Source of the DNA: Planctomycetota bacterium
GTDB lineage: Bacteria; Planctomycetota; Phycisphaerae; UBA1845
Reading direction: 5' to 3'
Assembly: GCA_022561255.1 (NCBI GenBank)
Contig: JADFRO010000103.1
Location: forward strand, 1-8,911
Length of the DNA stretch: 8,911 nucleotides
Shown: one piece after another, positions 1 through 7,364 of the stretch
Position numbering within the stretch: position 1 is the first letter of the stretch
Layout of the letters: each line of letters starts with the position of its first letter
Translations under genes and position numbers: made by a program
The notes under the pieces: generated by a model
The model's input: the letters and a program-made list of their open reading frames with translations, nothing else
Told to the model about the DNA's origin: nothing
Database searches by the model: none

Positions 1-327
1 CTCCGCGCGAGAATTCTTGACGTCGAAGTGCGAAAGCTCGCGGTCGTCAAGGGCCGTGAGGATTTACTTGCGATCTACGATGCCATCATGGACCCGATCG
101 TCAACAAAGAGCGACCGATCTACCCCAACGTCGATTACCCGTGCGGGCTGTTGTATTATCTGATGGACCTTCCTCTCGATCTCTATACGCCGCTGTTTGC
201 GTGCAGCCGAATCGCGGGTTGGTGTGCTCATTACATCGAGCAGAATCAAAACAACCGCATCTATCGGCCGCTCAGCAAGTACGTCGGCCCCGCGCTTCGC
301 TCGGTCGCACCGATCGAGTCGCGGTAG
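1..327 (+). CDS. gltA: Citrate synthase, C-terminal part (5' end outside window)
   Basis: The reading frame is open from the first base and ends at TAG (325-327), giving the last 108 residues of citrate synthase, the cytosolic enzyme that condenses oxaloacetate and acetyl-CoA at the entry to the TCA cycle. Diagnostic family features are visible: PNVDY, whose Asp (codon 133-135) matches the catalytic Asp362 of E. coli GltA; SRIAGW, whose Arg matches an active-site Arg; and the NRIYRP...YVGP block, which supplies another substrate-binding Arg and the usual C-terminal motif. Family knowledge assigns the roles; the residues themselves are seen here. A GTG at 28 is only an internal Val codon, not a start. 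The gene converges on the lipoprotein gene at 473-1999 and is separated from it by a shared terminator. It has no evident link to the transporter operon. The symbol is used in the broad sense; citZ/citA naming is equally possible. Confidence 0.93.
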   Translation, partial: LRARILDVEVRKLAVVKGREDLLAIYDAIMDPIVNKERPIYPNVDYPCGLLYYLMDLPLDLYTPLFACSRIAGWCAHYIEQNQNNRIYRPLSKYVGPALRSVAPIESR

Positions 328-344
328 CTGCGAAGATCGACTGG

Positions 345-361
345 CCGCTTCTTAGAAGCGG
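345..361. repeat. Short perfect palindrome after citrate synthase
   Basis: CCGCTTC and GAAGCGG form a perfect 7-bp stem around TTA, 17 nt after the citrate synthase stop. AGAAGCG is then repeated directly at 362-368. There is no T-tract straight after it on either strand, so it is not itself an intrinsic terminator. It could stabilise the 3' end of the citrate synthase mRNA. Confidence 0.4.
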
Positions 362-370
362 AGAAGCGAC

Positions 371-435
371 AAAAAAAGGGAGCTTCGGTCGCTGACGGCA
401 CAGGCCGTCGTTGGACCGAAGCTCCCCTTGTTTTT
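371..435. terminator. Bidirectional intrinsic terminator between convergent genes
   Basis: A perfect 13-bp stem pairs GGGAGCTTCGGTC (378-390) with GACCGAAGCTCCC (414-426). A second perfect stem, GACGGC (394-399) with GCCGTC (404-409) around loop ACAG, stacks inside it. On the plus strand the stem is followed by CTTGTTTTT (427-435). On the minus strand the A-run at 371-377 gives seven T residues directly after the stem, which is a canonical intrinsic terminator. It starts 46 nt after the lipoprotein stop and 50 nt after the citrate synthase stop, so it can serve both genes. It is stronger in the minus direction because the T-tract there is uninterrupted. Confidence 0.9.
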
Positions 436-472
436 GCCCGCCGCAATTACGTAGCGGGTGGCGTATCTCGCG

Positions 473-1999
473 TTAGTGTGATCCCGAGTAGCCGTGGTCA
501 AACTGTGTGTTGCGATGCGACGTCGTCTTGGCCTTGGCAACGCTTCCGCTGGGCGGCATAAACACCGAGTCGGACTGCTGAAGGCGAATGGTCATGAGCG
601 ATTCACGCTCGATCGCGTCGGCCAGGTAGGCTGGGATTCCGGAATTCATCAGCGACGCGGTCACAATGTGCGCGGTTCCGTGTCGGTGGATGATACTGGT
701 GGACTCGCGTAGGGTCGTGATGGCGACGCGGGCCTCTTCGATCTGCTCGATCTGGGCGTCGATCTTGGCGATTTCGGCAAGGACGCTCTGTCGCTTGGCC
801 TCCAAGCGAGTGCGCCTGGCGTTTCCATTGGGAGCATTGCCGAACCTAACGTCGATCTGATGTTTCTGCTCGATGAGGACGGTACGGTCGCGGCCGAGCT
901 CTGCCTGCTGCTGGGAAAAGACGCGCATCGCTTCGTCCGGTGCGAACATCGCCACCACGAACTGAAGCGCTTGGCACCGTCGGCGCTGCGCCTCAAGCTG
1001 GCGGTCGATCCTGGCCATCATGCGGCGGGCCCTCTGCATCTGCTTCTCGTTCTCGGCGTACTTCGTCCCGTGATCGTAGAGATGATCCGTCATGCGGAAG
1101 TAGCGATGGCGCGCCTCGAGGCGATTGACCTCAGCGGCGAAGACCTTTCGCGAACGTCGAAGGTCGCGTTGCAGATCGACCAACCGGCGAAGCTTTTCCA
1201 TCGACTTGGCATAATCACCGACGAGAACAACTTTCGTGATGGGCTCTCCCGCGCGAACCGCTGCCAACTCCGCCTCGCGAAACGCCGGCTTGGTTGACGG
1301 GCGGAAGAAATTGGTCATGCCTGGGATGAGAAGGATTTCGGTGTTGCTGAGAAGCTCGTGACGCTGCCAGTTGAATTCCGCATGGTCGCTGAGCTCGGCC
1401 TTAATGCCGGCATTGATTTTCTTTTCGAGCTCCCGCAACATTTTGAGTTGGTTCGTGAACCGCTCGAAGTCTTCCGGGTCGCTGCTGGAGAGCTTGCCGT
1501 AGACGCGGTTTTCGAAACCGAGCCATTCCTCCTGCTCGTGAATCGTCGCGCGCCATTCGGTCAGGACGCTGAGGACGTCGTCGCCACCGTTGTTGACGGA
1601 AATCCAGCCCTGGTAGACGGCCTCGTTCTCCGGGTCGAGAACGCCGAACGTGTACGAACCCGGTGCTAGCGGCGTGGCCGTGAAGCTTACGTCGTCGCCG
1701 TTAAAGGGTCCACCCCACAGTACGACGTGGTACGAGTTGTACCCGGCGTCGCCGTAGTTGGATGCAAAGCCGGGGTCGAAGGCGCCGTACGGGAGGCCGT
1801 CATTTACAAGCTTTGCGTCGGAGGAATTTCCGGAGCCGTCGGTGAAGCGGCCGAATTCGGGTGGAACGACGAAACGTACCGTCACCTTGGGTTGGCTGGC
1901 CGTTGTCGATGTAGGCTTGAAGGTGTGCTGGAACATGCTGCAGCCCGAACTGACCGCTGCAATGCACGCCGACGTTGCCAGAAGCTTTCCCATTTTCAT
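473..1999 (-). CDS. Putative lipoprotein, helix/coiled-coil rich, unknown function
   Basis: 508 residues; I do not recognise a named family. The N-terminus is a lipoprotein signal peptide: KMGK, a hydrophobic stretch at 6-16, then SSGC with the candidate lipidated Cys at 20 (the -3 position is Ser rather than Leu, so the lipobox is slightly atypical). Residues about 38-141 look like a beta-rich domain (alternating hydrophobics, Gly/Pro/Asn turns, LAPGSYTFGVLDP). From about 150 to 432 the protein is charged and helical, with heptad-like stretches at about 172-205, 262-300, 313-345, 354-383 and 395-432, consistent with long coiled coils. The C-terminal tail (about 475-508) is polar and probably disordered. 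The ATG at 1999 is preceded by AAGGAG at 9-nt spacing; a second in-frame ATG lies two codons on. Translation ends at TAA, 46 nt before a strong terminator. The gene follows the transporter operon in the same direction after a 469-nt gap, so it may have its own promoter. It could be a partner or cargo of the transporter, but only position supports this. It lacks obvious features of a TolC-type channel. Confidence 0.85.
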   Translation of the reverse strand: MKMGKLLATSACIAAVSSGCSMFQHTFKPTSTTASQPKVTVRFVVPPEFGRFTDGSGNSSDAKLVNDGLPYGAFDPGFASNYGDAGYNSYHVVLWGGPFNGDDVSFTATPLAPGSYTFGVLDPENEAVYQGWISVNNGGDDVLSVLTEWRATIHEQEEWLGFENRVYGKLSSSDPEDFERFTNQLKMLRELEKKINAGIKAELSDHAEFNWQRHELLSNTEILLIPGMTNFFRPSTKPAFREAELAAVRAGEPITKVVLVGDYAKSMEKLRRLVDLQRDLRRSRKVFAAEVNRLEARHRYFRMTDHLYDHGTKYAENEKQMQRARRMMARIDRQLEAQRRRCQALQFVVAMFAPDEAMRVFSQQQAELGRDRTVLIEQKHQIDVRFGNAPNGNARRTRLEAKRQSVLAEIAKIDAQIEQIEEARVAITTLRESTSIIHRHGTAHIVTASLMNSGIPAYLADAIERESLMTIRLQQSDSVFMPPSGSVAKAKTTSHRNTQFDHGYSGSH

Positions 2000-2008
2000 C
2001 TCTTGCTA

Positions 2009-2014
2009 CTCCTT
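2009..2014 (-). promoter_or_regulatory. Ribosome binding site of the lipoprotein gene
   Basis: The minus strand reads AAGGAG, then nine bases, then ATG at 1999. This near-consensus Shine-Dalgarno sequence fixes the start of the lipoprotein and argues against the longer open frame that continues upstream to 2237. Confidence 0.8.
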
Positions 2015-2303
2015 GTTCGTTATGACCTGCTGTTTCGTCCGACCGACTATCCCAAAGCGTGAAGGCGTTTGACGCGCCGCGTGACTTGCGGCAACCCGGC
2101 TTCTCAGTCGCCGGGATCGTCCATCTCATTAACGGCGCGACGCAACCAACCCGCAAACTCGACCATAACGCTGCCGACGTACAATCGACAACGTACGACC
2201 AACGCTCTATCTGACCCAGACATCGGGCACCAGCCAAAGAGAATTCAATACGGTGGGACAGTTGGCAAATTTTGTGAAGCGATTCCGGTTATGCGCGTCC
2301 GAG

Positions 2304-2345
2304 AAAAATGGGCGCCGTTGGAGTTGTCGCACCGACGGGTTGCCC
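2304..2345 (-). terminator. Weak candidate terminator of the transporter operon
   Basis: Read on the minus strand, GGGC (2345-2342) pairs with GCCC (2313-2310) and CCGT (2338-2335) with ACGG (2318-2315), with a small internal loop between them and a further GG/CC pairing after a C-A mismatch. The structure is followed by A and TTTTT (2308-2304). It lies about 120 nt after the adaptor stop. The stem is imperfect and the distance long, so this is tentative; termination may instead be Rho-dependent, or the transcript may read on into the lipoprotein gene. Confidence 0.3.
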
Positions 2346-2468
2346 CGGCCCGCGCTTGCTCCGACGCTCGCGGGAAAGCGTGCGATTATTGGAAGCTGTT
2401 TTGAGGGGAGCTAGCCCTAACGGTGACGGATTTGTTGGGTGCGATGCTCACTTACGCGAATTCTTTCT

Positions 2469-3737
2469 TTACCGCGAAGAGGTCTGCGTGATACGTTGGC
2501 CGTCGCGAATTCGATCGACATCGCTTCCGACGACCTGCTGGCCGGGCGTTAATCCCTCAGCGATCAGTGCGTGGTGGCTGTGGCGCCGTGCGATAACTAC
2601 GGACGTGCGAACGGCCTTGCCCTCGTGAACGACAAAGACGCTTACGCGTTTCGTCACCGGGTCCATGAGCAACGCCGTTTGCGGGATCCAAATGCCCGGT
2701 TCATCCGCCTGCGCGGTGGCTCCGAAGGTCTTGGGGATAAAGACGACTTGGGCGGAGCCCTCGACGCGCAGATAGGCGTCGGGCTTCTCGATTCGCACCT
2801 TGACCTGCACCGTCGCCTTGGAGTAGTTCGCTCCGGGATCGAGCCACATGACGTAGCCCGTATAGTCGCGATCCTTGTAAGCGTCGGGCGTCACGACGCA
2901 GGGCATGTTCTGCCGGATTCGCACGATGTCCAGCTCACTGATGTCCACCTCGACGCGGAGCTTCGACATGTCTGCGATGACGGCGAACTGGGCGTTGGCG
3001 TTGGCGCCACGACCACCCTCGGCCGCGACGAAGTCGCCCACTTCGACATTGCGTTCGAGAATGACCCCGTTGATCGGAGCGATCACGACGCAGTCGTCGA
3101 GGGCTTTTTGAGCGAAATCGAGGGCCGCCTGCTGGGCCGCAATGGACGCCTTGGCTTCATCGAGGGCGCGCTGGGCATCGGCGTATTCGATGTCTTGAGC
3201 ACTTTGGATCTTCAACAGCGCAGCGACGCGCTCGAAGTTAATTTCCCGGTACGTCAGGTTGGCTTGAGCGCTTTGGAGGCGGGCAGCCGCCTCGTCGCGT
3301 CGGGCTCGATAGCGAATGTCTTCGAGGGTTGCCAGTGTCTGACCTTTTGTTACGCGGTCGCCCTGCTCAAACGGTAGCGAGATAATCTGTCCGGAAACCT
3401 TGGTGACTACGGACACGCGATGGTCGGATACGATCTTGCCGGTCGCCGTGAGGACGGGTGTTGCCGGTGGGGGCGGTGTCAGCTTGGTGACGATGAGCTG
3501 CGGCGCGTCTGTGACGGGACCGCCACCGAGGTACCTGCCCCCGGCGGGACCGCTCGCACCGCGCCAAGCGTAACCGCCCGCGGCGATGGCGATGACGGCC
3601 ACAAAGATTCCGATGAAGACCGGTTTGCGCGAACGGGAACCGGCGGACCGGTCGTCCGTCGGCCTTTGACCTTCTCCAATCGTGAGGGAACGAAGCTGGG
3701 ATTGGATGTCGCGCGGAGCTTGCATAGCCGATCCCAT
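2469..3737 (-). CDS. Periplasmic adaptor (membrane fusion protein, HlyD/MacA-like) of an ABC exporter
   Basis: 422 residues. Order of domains: a polar cytoplasmic tail (1-38), one membrane helix (about 39-57), a Gly/Pro-rich linker, the first half of a lipoyl-like domain (about 107-139, VSGQIISLPFEQGDRVTKGQ), an Ala/Gln-rich alpha-helical hairpin (about 141-213), the second lipoyl half (about 217-238, APINGVILERNVEVGDFV), a beta-barrel domain (about 256-335) and a membrane-proximal domain (about 348-416, ending TPGQQVVG). This order is typical of adaptors that link MacB-type inner membrane pumps to the periplasm. The hairpin, of roughly 35 residues per arm, is of moderate length. The gene begins 12 nt after permease A2 and is the last of the operon. 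The ATG at 3737 lacks a clear Shine-Dalgarno sequence; an alternative ATG at 3725 has GGGA seven bases upstream, so the first four residues are uncertain. The substrate cannot be told from sequence. Confidence 0.92.
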   Translation of the reverse strand: MGSAMQAPRDIQSQLRSLTIGEGQRPTDDRSAGSRSRKPVFIGIFVAVIAIAAGGYAWRGASGPAGGRYLGGGPVTDAPQLIVTKLTPPPPATPVLTATGKIVSDHRVSVVTKVSGQIISLPFEQGDRVTKGQTLATLEDIRYRARRDEAAARLQSAQANLTYREINFERVAALLKIQSAQDIEYADAQRALDEAKASIAAQQAALDFAQKALDDCVVIAPINGVILERNVEVGDFVAAEGGRGANANAQFAVIADMSKLRVEVDISELDIVRIRQNMPCVVTPDAYKDRDYTGYVMWLDPGANYSKATVQVKVRIEKPDAYLRVEGSAQVVFIPKTFGATAQADEPGIWIPQTALLMDPVTKRVSVFVVHEGKAVRTSVVIARRHSHHALIAEGLTPGQQVVGSDVDRIRDGQRITQTSSR

Positions 3738-3749
3738 TATAGGCGATCG

Positions 3750-4922
3750 CTACGCCTTTCGCAGGGCTTCGATCACGTGGGTTCTTGAAGCTTTCAGAGC
3801 GGGCATCAGCGCCCCGCCCGCTCCCACCAGAATGGCGGTCCCCATCGCGACGGCCAAAATCGCGGGCGTGATGCGCAGTTCGTACGCCATCACCGTCCAG
3901 GTGGTATCGGAGAGAAAATCCCGGCGCGATCCGTGGACGAGCGTACAGGCCGCGAGTCCTGCGACACAGGCGCACGTGCAGATCAATACCGATTCGACAA
4001 TGAACGCCGTCAGAATCGATGCCTTCGAGAAACCGATCGTTCGCAGCATGGCGATCTCACGTTTTCGTCCGTCGACGGCGGCGTACATCGTGTTGGCGAC
4101 GGCAAAAATCGCTCCGACGACCATGATGGCGATCAGAATCGTCGTGAGCTCGACGATCTGCGCTGTCGTCTTGGAGAGTTCAGCGTAGTAATCGGGTTCC
4201 TGTTTTGCGTTGAGCTGTACGGTCGGTCCGCTGATGTATTGGATCGCTTCTGTTGCATGCGCCGCGTCCGTCAGGCGGATCACGACGCTCGAATGAAACC
4301 GGCGGTCGTAGGCGTCTTCGAGCATCGTTCGTCCGACCCAGATTTCACTCTCGAGCGCGCCGCCATCGGCGTCGAAGATGCCTACGACCTTGTAGATGCG
4401 GTTGGAGAGTCGGCCCAGTGTGATCTCGCTGCCAATCGTTAGGTTCGCATATCTCTGACTCGCCGCTGAGCCCACGATGGCCTCCAACGCCCCGAGTTGG
4501 AATTTGCGACCACTAGCGATCTGTACTTCTTGATGAATGTCAAAGGCTACCGTATCAACACCGCGGATGGCCACGTTGGCGGGGTCTTTGTTGGCGTTGA
4601 TACGCGGGATGGATGTTTGGACGCAGAGCTCGCGACTGATCAAGGGGGCTCCGGCGGCGTTGAGCGCGACGTGGGGAACCTGTACGAGGCGGTCGGCCTC
4701 GTGACGCTTGATAATGCTTGTACTCTCCGAGGTCGCGCCGGGTTTGAGGATCAGTAGGTTGTCGAGTGATCCCGTGGCCGCCAGCGATTTGTTAATGCCC
4801 GCGGCAAAGGAGAGCAACACCGACAAGACGAATACGACGACGGCTACAAGGATGAACGTCAACGAGCTGCTAAGCCTCCGCTGAAGCAAGCTGCGCCAAT
4901 TGTAGTAAAGAGGTAGGGGCAC
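3750..4922 (-). CDS. ABC transporter permease A2 (FtsX/MacB-like)
   Basis: 390 residues with the MacB/LolCE layout: TM1 at about 20-42, a large extracytoplasmic domain (about 45-255), then TM2 (about 258-281), TM3 (about 302-328) and TM4 (about 352-376). The FtsX-type core ANTMYAAVDGRKREIAMLRT (276-295) follows TM2 and includes the cytoplasmic coupling region expected to contact the ATPase. The periplasmic domain has LLILKPGATSES (56-67) and KVVGIFDADGGALESEIW (178-195), both shared with A1 at identical residue numbers. The start is GTG at 4922, supported by AGGA eight bases upstream and by gap-free alignment of MPLPLYYNWR with MGLPISYHWR of A1. The gene begins 18 nt after B2 and ends 12 nt before the adaptor, so it is certainly in the operon. 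It most likely forms a heterodimer with a B-type permease; which one is unknown. Confidence 0.92.
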   Translation of the reverse strand: MPLPLYYNWRSLLQRRLSSSLTFILVAVVVFVLSVLLSFAAGINKSLAATGSLDNLLILKPGATSESTSIIKRHEADRLVQVPHVALNAAGAPLISRELCVQTSIPRINANKDPANVAIRGVDTVAFDIHQEVQIASGRKFQLGALEAIVGSAASQRYANLTIGSEITLGRLSNRIYKVVGIFDADGGALESEIWVGRTMLEDAYDRRFHSSVVIRLTDAAHATEAIQYISGPTVQLNAKQEPDYYAELSKTTAQIVELTTILIAIMVVGAIFAVANTMYAAVDGRKREIAMLRTIGFSKASILTAFIVESVLICTCACVAGLAACTLVHGSRRDFLSDTTWTVMAYELRITPAILAVAMGTAILVGAGGALMPALKASRTHVIEALRKA

Positions 4923-4930
4923 GATGTATT

Positions 4931-4934
4931 TCCT
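4931..4934 (-). promoter_or_regulatory. Ribosome binding site of permease A2, supports a GTG start
   Basis: The minus strand reads AGGA (within TAGGAAA), eight bases before GTG at 4922. No ATG in frame lies nearby upstream, and the start agrees with the N-terminus of paralogue A1. Confidence 0.65.
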
Positions 4935-4940
4935 AGCCGG

Positions 4941-6110
4941 TCACTCCAGGTTCCGTAGTGCGGCCACGACGGTAAGCCGCGTAGCGGCGATTGCGGGCCA
5001 AACGGCTGCCACCACGCCCACGGCCAAAGCGACCAGGAAGGCCTCCACGCAGACGTTCGGTTCGACGATGATAGCTTGGATGACCGGAACGGTCAGCTCT
5101 TTAAGGCTTGTAAAGTTGAAGGCTACGAATGGAATGCCGGCGCCGATGAGGCCGCCCAATCCACAAAGTAGAAGGCTTTCGCACAGTATGAGGCCCGCTA
5201 GCGCCAATCCGGAAAAACCAATGGATCGTAAGACCGCTAGTTCGTTGATGCGGTCACGAAAGTTCATACTCATCGTGTTGGCCGCCGCCATGACGGCGAC
5301 GAAGATGGTAACGGCCGCTAAGATCGTCAGGTTCGTCGGCAGGTCAAACTGCTGCGTGATGAATTCGGTCATGAACGCTTTTTCGTCCTGCGTCCTGGTT
5401 TGGTCCGGTGAATGGGCGAACAGTTCGTCGATGGCGCCGCCAAAATGGTCCAGCGCTTCTTTGTCTGCGCATTTGACGAAGAAGAAGCTTACGATGTCCG
5501 TAGGGACGTCGGCCTCCTTCCGTACCTCGTCGAAGTAGTCGAGCCGGCAGAAATTCGTAACCGGGTCCGCGGCGTGGGGTGCCGTCGAGATGACGTGAAA
5601 CTCCATCGGCGTATACGGCGGCAGCGACGGTATGATGGAGATTCGGTCTCCCACCTTCCATCCGAATTGGCTTGCGGTCGCACGTCCCACGATGATCGCC
5701 TGACGATCACGATGCCACGCCGCTAACTCTTCGGGCGTGAGCTTGAACTCCGGGAATGTAGCCGGGAACGTGTCGGCCTGTACCGCAAGTGTCGAGAGCA
5801 ATCGGGAATCGTTCTCGATCCTCCCGCCGATCCACCCCATCCCGCACACGGAGCGCAACCTTGTTCGCTCGGGATCGAGCGACTCGATTTTGCTGCGGTA
5901 TCCCGACGGTAAGGGGTTGATAATGGAGGCCCGATGTGAGACGACGAGCCGCAGTTGCTTCGCTGCGTTGTCCAGGAAGCGGTCGAGGCCGTCGATGACG
6001 GCCGTCGACAGCACGTAGATGACGATTGGAAGTGCTACCGCCGCACACGTCAGCGCTGTGCGCATGTTGTTACGCGTCAGATTGCGATAGAGATAAACCA
6101 AGCGCAGCAT
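4941..6110 (-). CDS. ABC transporter permease B2 (FtsX/MacB-like)
   Basis: 389 residues from the ATG at 6110. TM1 at about 21-41, an extracytoplasmic domain (about 43-260), TM2 (about 261-281), TM3 (about 303-330) and TM4 (about 352-376), with the conserved core ANTMSMNFRDRINELAVLRS (277-296). This start gives exactly the length of B1 and an alignment without gaps from end to end (for example KQLRL at 51-55, VCGM at 88-91, GWKVGDR at 150-156, and WPA at 371-373 in both). In-frame ATGs at 6122 and 6155 would add 4 or 15 residues. The 6155 ATG has GAGGAG directly abutting it, too close for normal use. The start region carries a strong hairpin (6124-6151), described separately. Cys89 and Cys214 are shared with B1. 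The gene follows A1 and ends 18 nt before A2. Its role is as one half of an ABC exporter membrane dimer; its substrate is unknown. Confidence 0.92.
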   Translation of the reverse strand: MLRLVYLYRNLTRNNMRTALTCAAVALPIVIYVLSTAVIDGLDRFLDNAAKQLRLVVSHRASIINPLPSGYRSKIESLDPERTRLRSVCGMGWIGGRIENDSRLLSTLAVQADTFPATFPEFKLTPEELAAWHRDRQAIIVGRATASQFGWKVGDRISIIPSLPPYTPMEFHVISTAPHAADPVTNFCRLDYFDEVRKEADVPTDIVSFFFVKCADKEALDHFGGAIDELFAHSPDQTRTQDEKAFMTEFITQQFDLPTNLTILAAVTIFVAVMAAANTMSMNFRDRINELAVLRSIGFSGLALAGLILCESLLLCGLGGLIGAGIPFVAFNFTSLKELTVPVIQAIIVEPNVCVEAFLVALAVGVVAAVWPAIAATRLTVVAALRNLE

Positions 6111-6123
6111 AGCTTGTTTCATC

Positions 6124-6161
6124 CTCGTGAGAGGCGGACGCCCCTCACGAGACATCTCCTC
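6124..6161 (-). promoter_or_regulatory. Hairpin in the translation start region of permease B2
   Basis: On the minus strand CTCGTGAG (6151-6144) pairs perfectly with CTCACGAG (6131-6124). After a G-U pair, GGCG (6142-6139) meets CGCC (6136-6133), closing the top. GAGGAG (6161-6156) lies just 5' of the hairpin. ATG 6122 is one base after its 3' arm and ATG 6110 is 13 bases after it. The 3' arm contains GAG of GAGGA, the only Shine-Dalgarno-like sequence before ATG 6110, at 11-nt spacing. The hairpin may therefore mask that site, or bring the upstream GAGGAG to within about five unpaired bases of ATG 6122. The pairing is seen directly; the effect on translation is inferred. Confidence 0.6.
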
Positions 6162-6182
6162 AAACGTCGTACGGTCCGGACA

Positions 6183-7364
6183 TTATGGCGCCCGCAGTGC
6201 CGACACGACGGGCGTGCGGGCGGCGCGTAATGCGGGAATCAGTGAGCCGATCACGCCTACCGCGACAACCGAAAGCAGCGACCAGAGTACGATCGCGGGT
6301 GTCACTCGAATTTCAAATGCCAGCGTCGTGAAGTTTGTGGCGCCGAACATATCCTTGGTGTTGCCCACAAGGCTAAGCCAAGCTACGCACGCAAGGCATC
6401 CCACGATGCCGCCGACGGTCGTTAGCAGTATCGATTCGAACACGAAGCCGGTGAGGATACGCCACTGTGAATAGCCGATCGTACGCAGCATGGCGACCTC
6501 GCGCGTACGCCCCGCGACCGTCGAGAACATCGTGTTGGCGATCGAGAAGATGGCGGCGACCGACATGATCGCTACGAGTGCGTAGGCCACCGTCAGGTAG
6601 CGGCGAATTCCTGCTGACTGAGCTTGCCAGTATTGCCGTTCCGTCTTGGCTTCAAGCTGAATCGCCGGACCTCTGATCCGCTCGATGGCGGCCGCCGAGT
6701 CCGCGTCGTCGCTAAGCCGCAGCGACGCGCAGGAGTACGTTTTTCGGTTGTAAGCATTCATCAGCGACGGAAGGTAGCCCCAGATTTCGCTCTCCATCGG
6801 GCCGCCGCCGGCGGAGAAATGTCCGACGACTTTGTAACCGCGATCACTGCCGTATCCCAGGCCGATCGTGTCCCCCACGTTGAGGCCTGCAAACTGCTTG
6901 GCGGCCGCCTGCCCGACGATTACTTCCCGCCGGCCTGTCGTGAACCCTTTGCCGAGGAGTTTGACGTTGCGGTGGACCTTAAACGCCGCTGCGGTCACGC
7001 CGCGAACGGCTACGTTGGCGAACGTTGCTCCACCATCGCGCGCTCGCGGAAGCGACACCTGGGCCATCATCTCCGGACTTAACAACGGGATGTTGTCTTC
7101 GTCGCGCACGATGGCGGAAAGCTGGTTGAGGCGGTTGAAGTCCTCGATGGGAATCGCGCTGTTGCTCTCGGCTGTTGCCCCGCGCTTCAGGATCAGCAGT
7201 TTGGTTTCGTCGGAGGCAACCGCGAGGGAACGCGTCAGTGAACTGGCAAAGCCCATCATCCACGTGAAGACCCCGACAACGACGGCAACGACCAATAGGG
7301 TCAGTAGGGTTGTCGTTTTTCGAACCAGCAGGTTCCGCCAGTGATAAGAGATCGGGAGTCCCAT
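6183..7364 (-). CDS. ABC transporter permease A1 (FtsX/MacB-like)
   Basis: 393 residues. TM1 at about 18-44, an extracytoplasmic domain (about 46-253), TM2 (about 256-280), TM3 (about 304-332) and TM4 (about 356-380). The FtsX core ANTMFSTVAGRTREVAMLRT sits at 276-295. LLILKRGATAES (56-67) and KVVGHFSAGGGPMESEIW (178-195) are shared with A2 at the same residue numbers, and the only visible length difference is about three residues between TM3 and TM4. The ATG at 7364 is chosen because its N-terminus MGLPISYHWR aligns with that of A2. AAGGA lies 12 bases upstream, a little far. The open frame extends to a TTG at 7424, which would add 20 polar residues absent from A2 and is less likely. A 69-nt gap separates it from B1, long for this operon. 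It probably pairs with B1 or B2 in the membrane. Confidence 0.92.
   Translation of the reverse strand: MGLPISYHWRNLLVRKTTTLLTLLVVAVVVGVFTWMMGFASSLTRSLAVASDETKLLILKRGATAESNSAIPIEDFNRLNQLSAIVRDEDNIPLLSPEMMAQVSLPRARDGGATFANVAVRGVTAAAFKVHRNVKLLGKGFTTGRREVIVGQAAAKQFAGLNVGDTIGLGYGSDRGYKVVGHFSAGGGPMESEIWGYLPSLMNAYNRKTYSCASLRLSDDADSAAAIERIRGPAIQLEAKTERQYWQAQSAGIRRYLTVAYALVAIMSVAAIFSIANTMFSTVAGRTREVAMLRTIGYSQWRILTGFVFESILLTTVGGIVGCLACVAWLSLVGNTKDMFGATNFTTLAFEIRVTPAIVLWSLLSVVAVGVIGSLIPALRAARTPVVSALRAP

Larger units (their letters stand above)
2000..2468. other. Intergenic region, no convincing gene
   Basis: This 469-nt gap lies between the adaptor stop and the lipoprotein start. Open frames on both strands here have atypical, Arg/Ser/Pro-rich translations with no recognisable motif and no supported start, so I treat it as non-coding. 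Small structures seen are CCCGGC (2095-2100) with GCCGGG (2110-2115), a 6-bp stem with a 9-nt loop in the probable leader of the lipoprotein mRNA, and ACGTAC at 2177-2182 repeated at 2191-2196, also readable as the inverted pair CGTAC/GTACG. I found no promoter with acceptable -35 and -10 elements and spacing. A promoter for the lipoprotein is expected here but not demonstrated. Confidence 0.6.

Noticed and set aside
860..1297. 145-codon plus-strand open frame opposite the lipoprotein
   Set aside because: A shadow of the coiled-coil coding sequence on the other strand; no independent start or motif.
1800..2237. 145-codon minus-strand frame overlapping the lipoprotein start
   Set aside because: It is in a different frame from the lipoprotein, overlaps its signal peptide and leader, and has no protein features; the lipoprotein has its own strong ribosome binding site.
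2069..2404. 111-codon plus-strand open frame in the intergenic gap
   Set aside because: No recognisable motif, unusual Arg/Ser/Pro/Thr-rich composition and no clear ribosome binding site; the gap is more simply non-coding.
2571..3377. 268-codon plus-strand open frame opposite the adaptor gene
   Set aside because: It is antisense to a well-supported adaptor, its translation is Asp/Arg/Val-rich without any motif, and such open antisense frames are common in GC-rich genes.
6111..6155. N-terminal extension of permease B2 to ATG 6155
   Set aside because: GAGGAG directly touches this ATG, leaving no spacing, and the extra 15 residues would be encoded by the hairpin and break the exact length match with B1.
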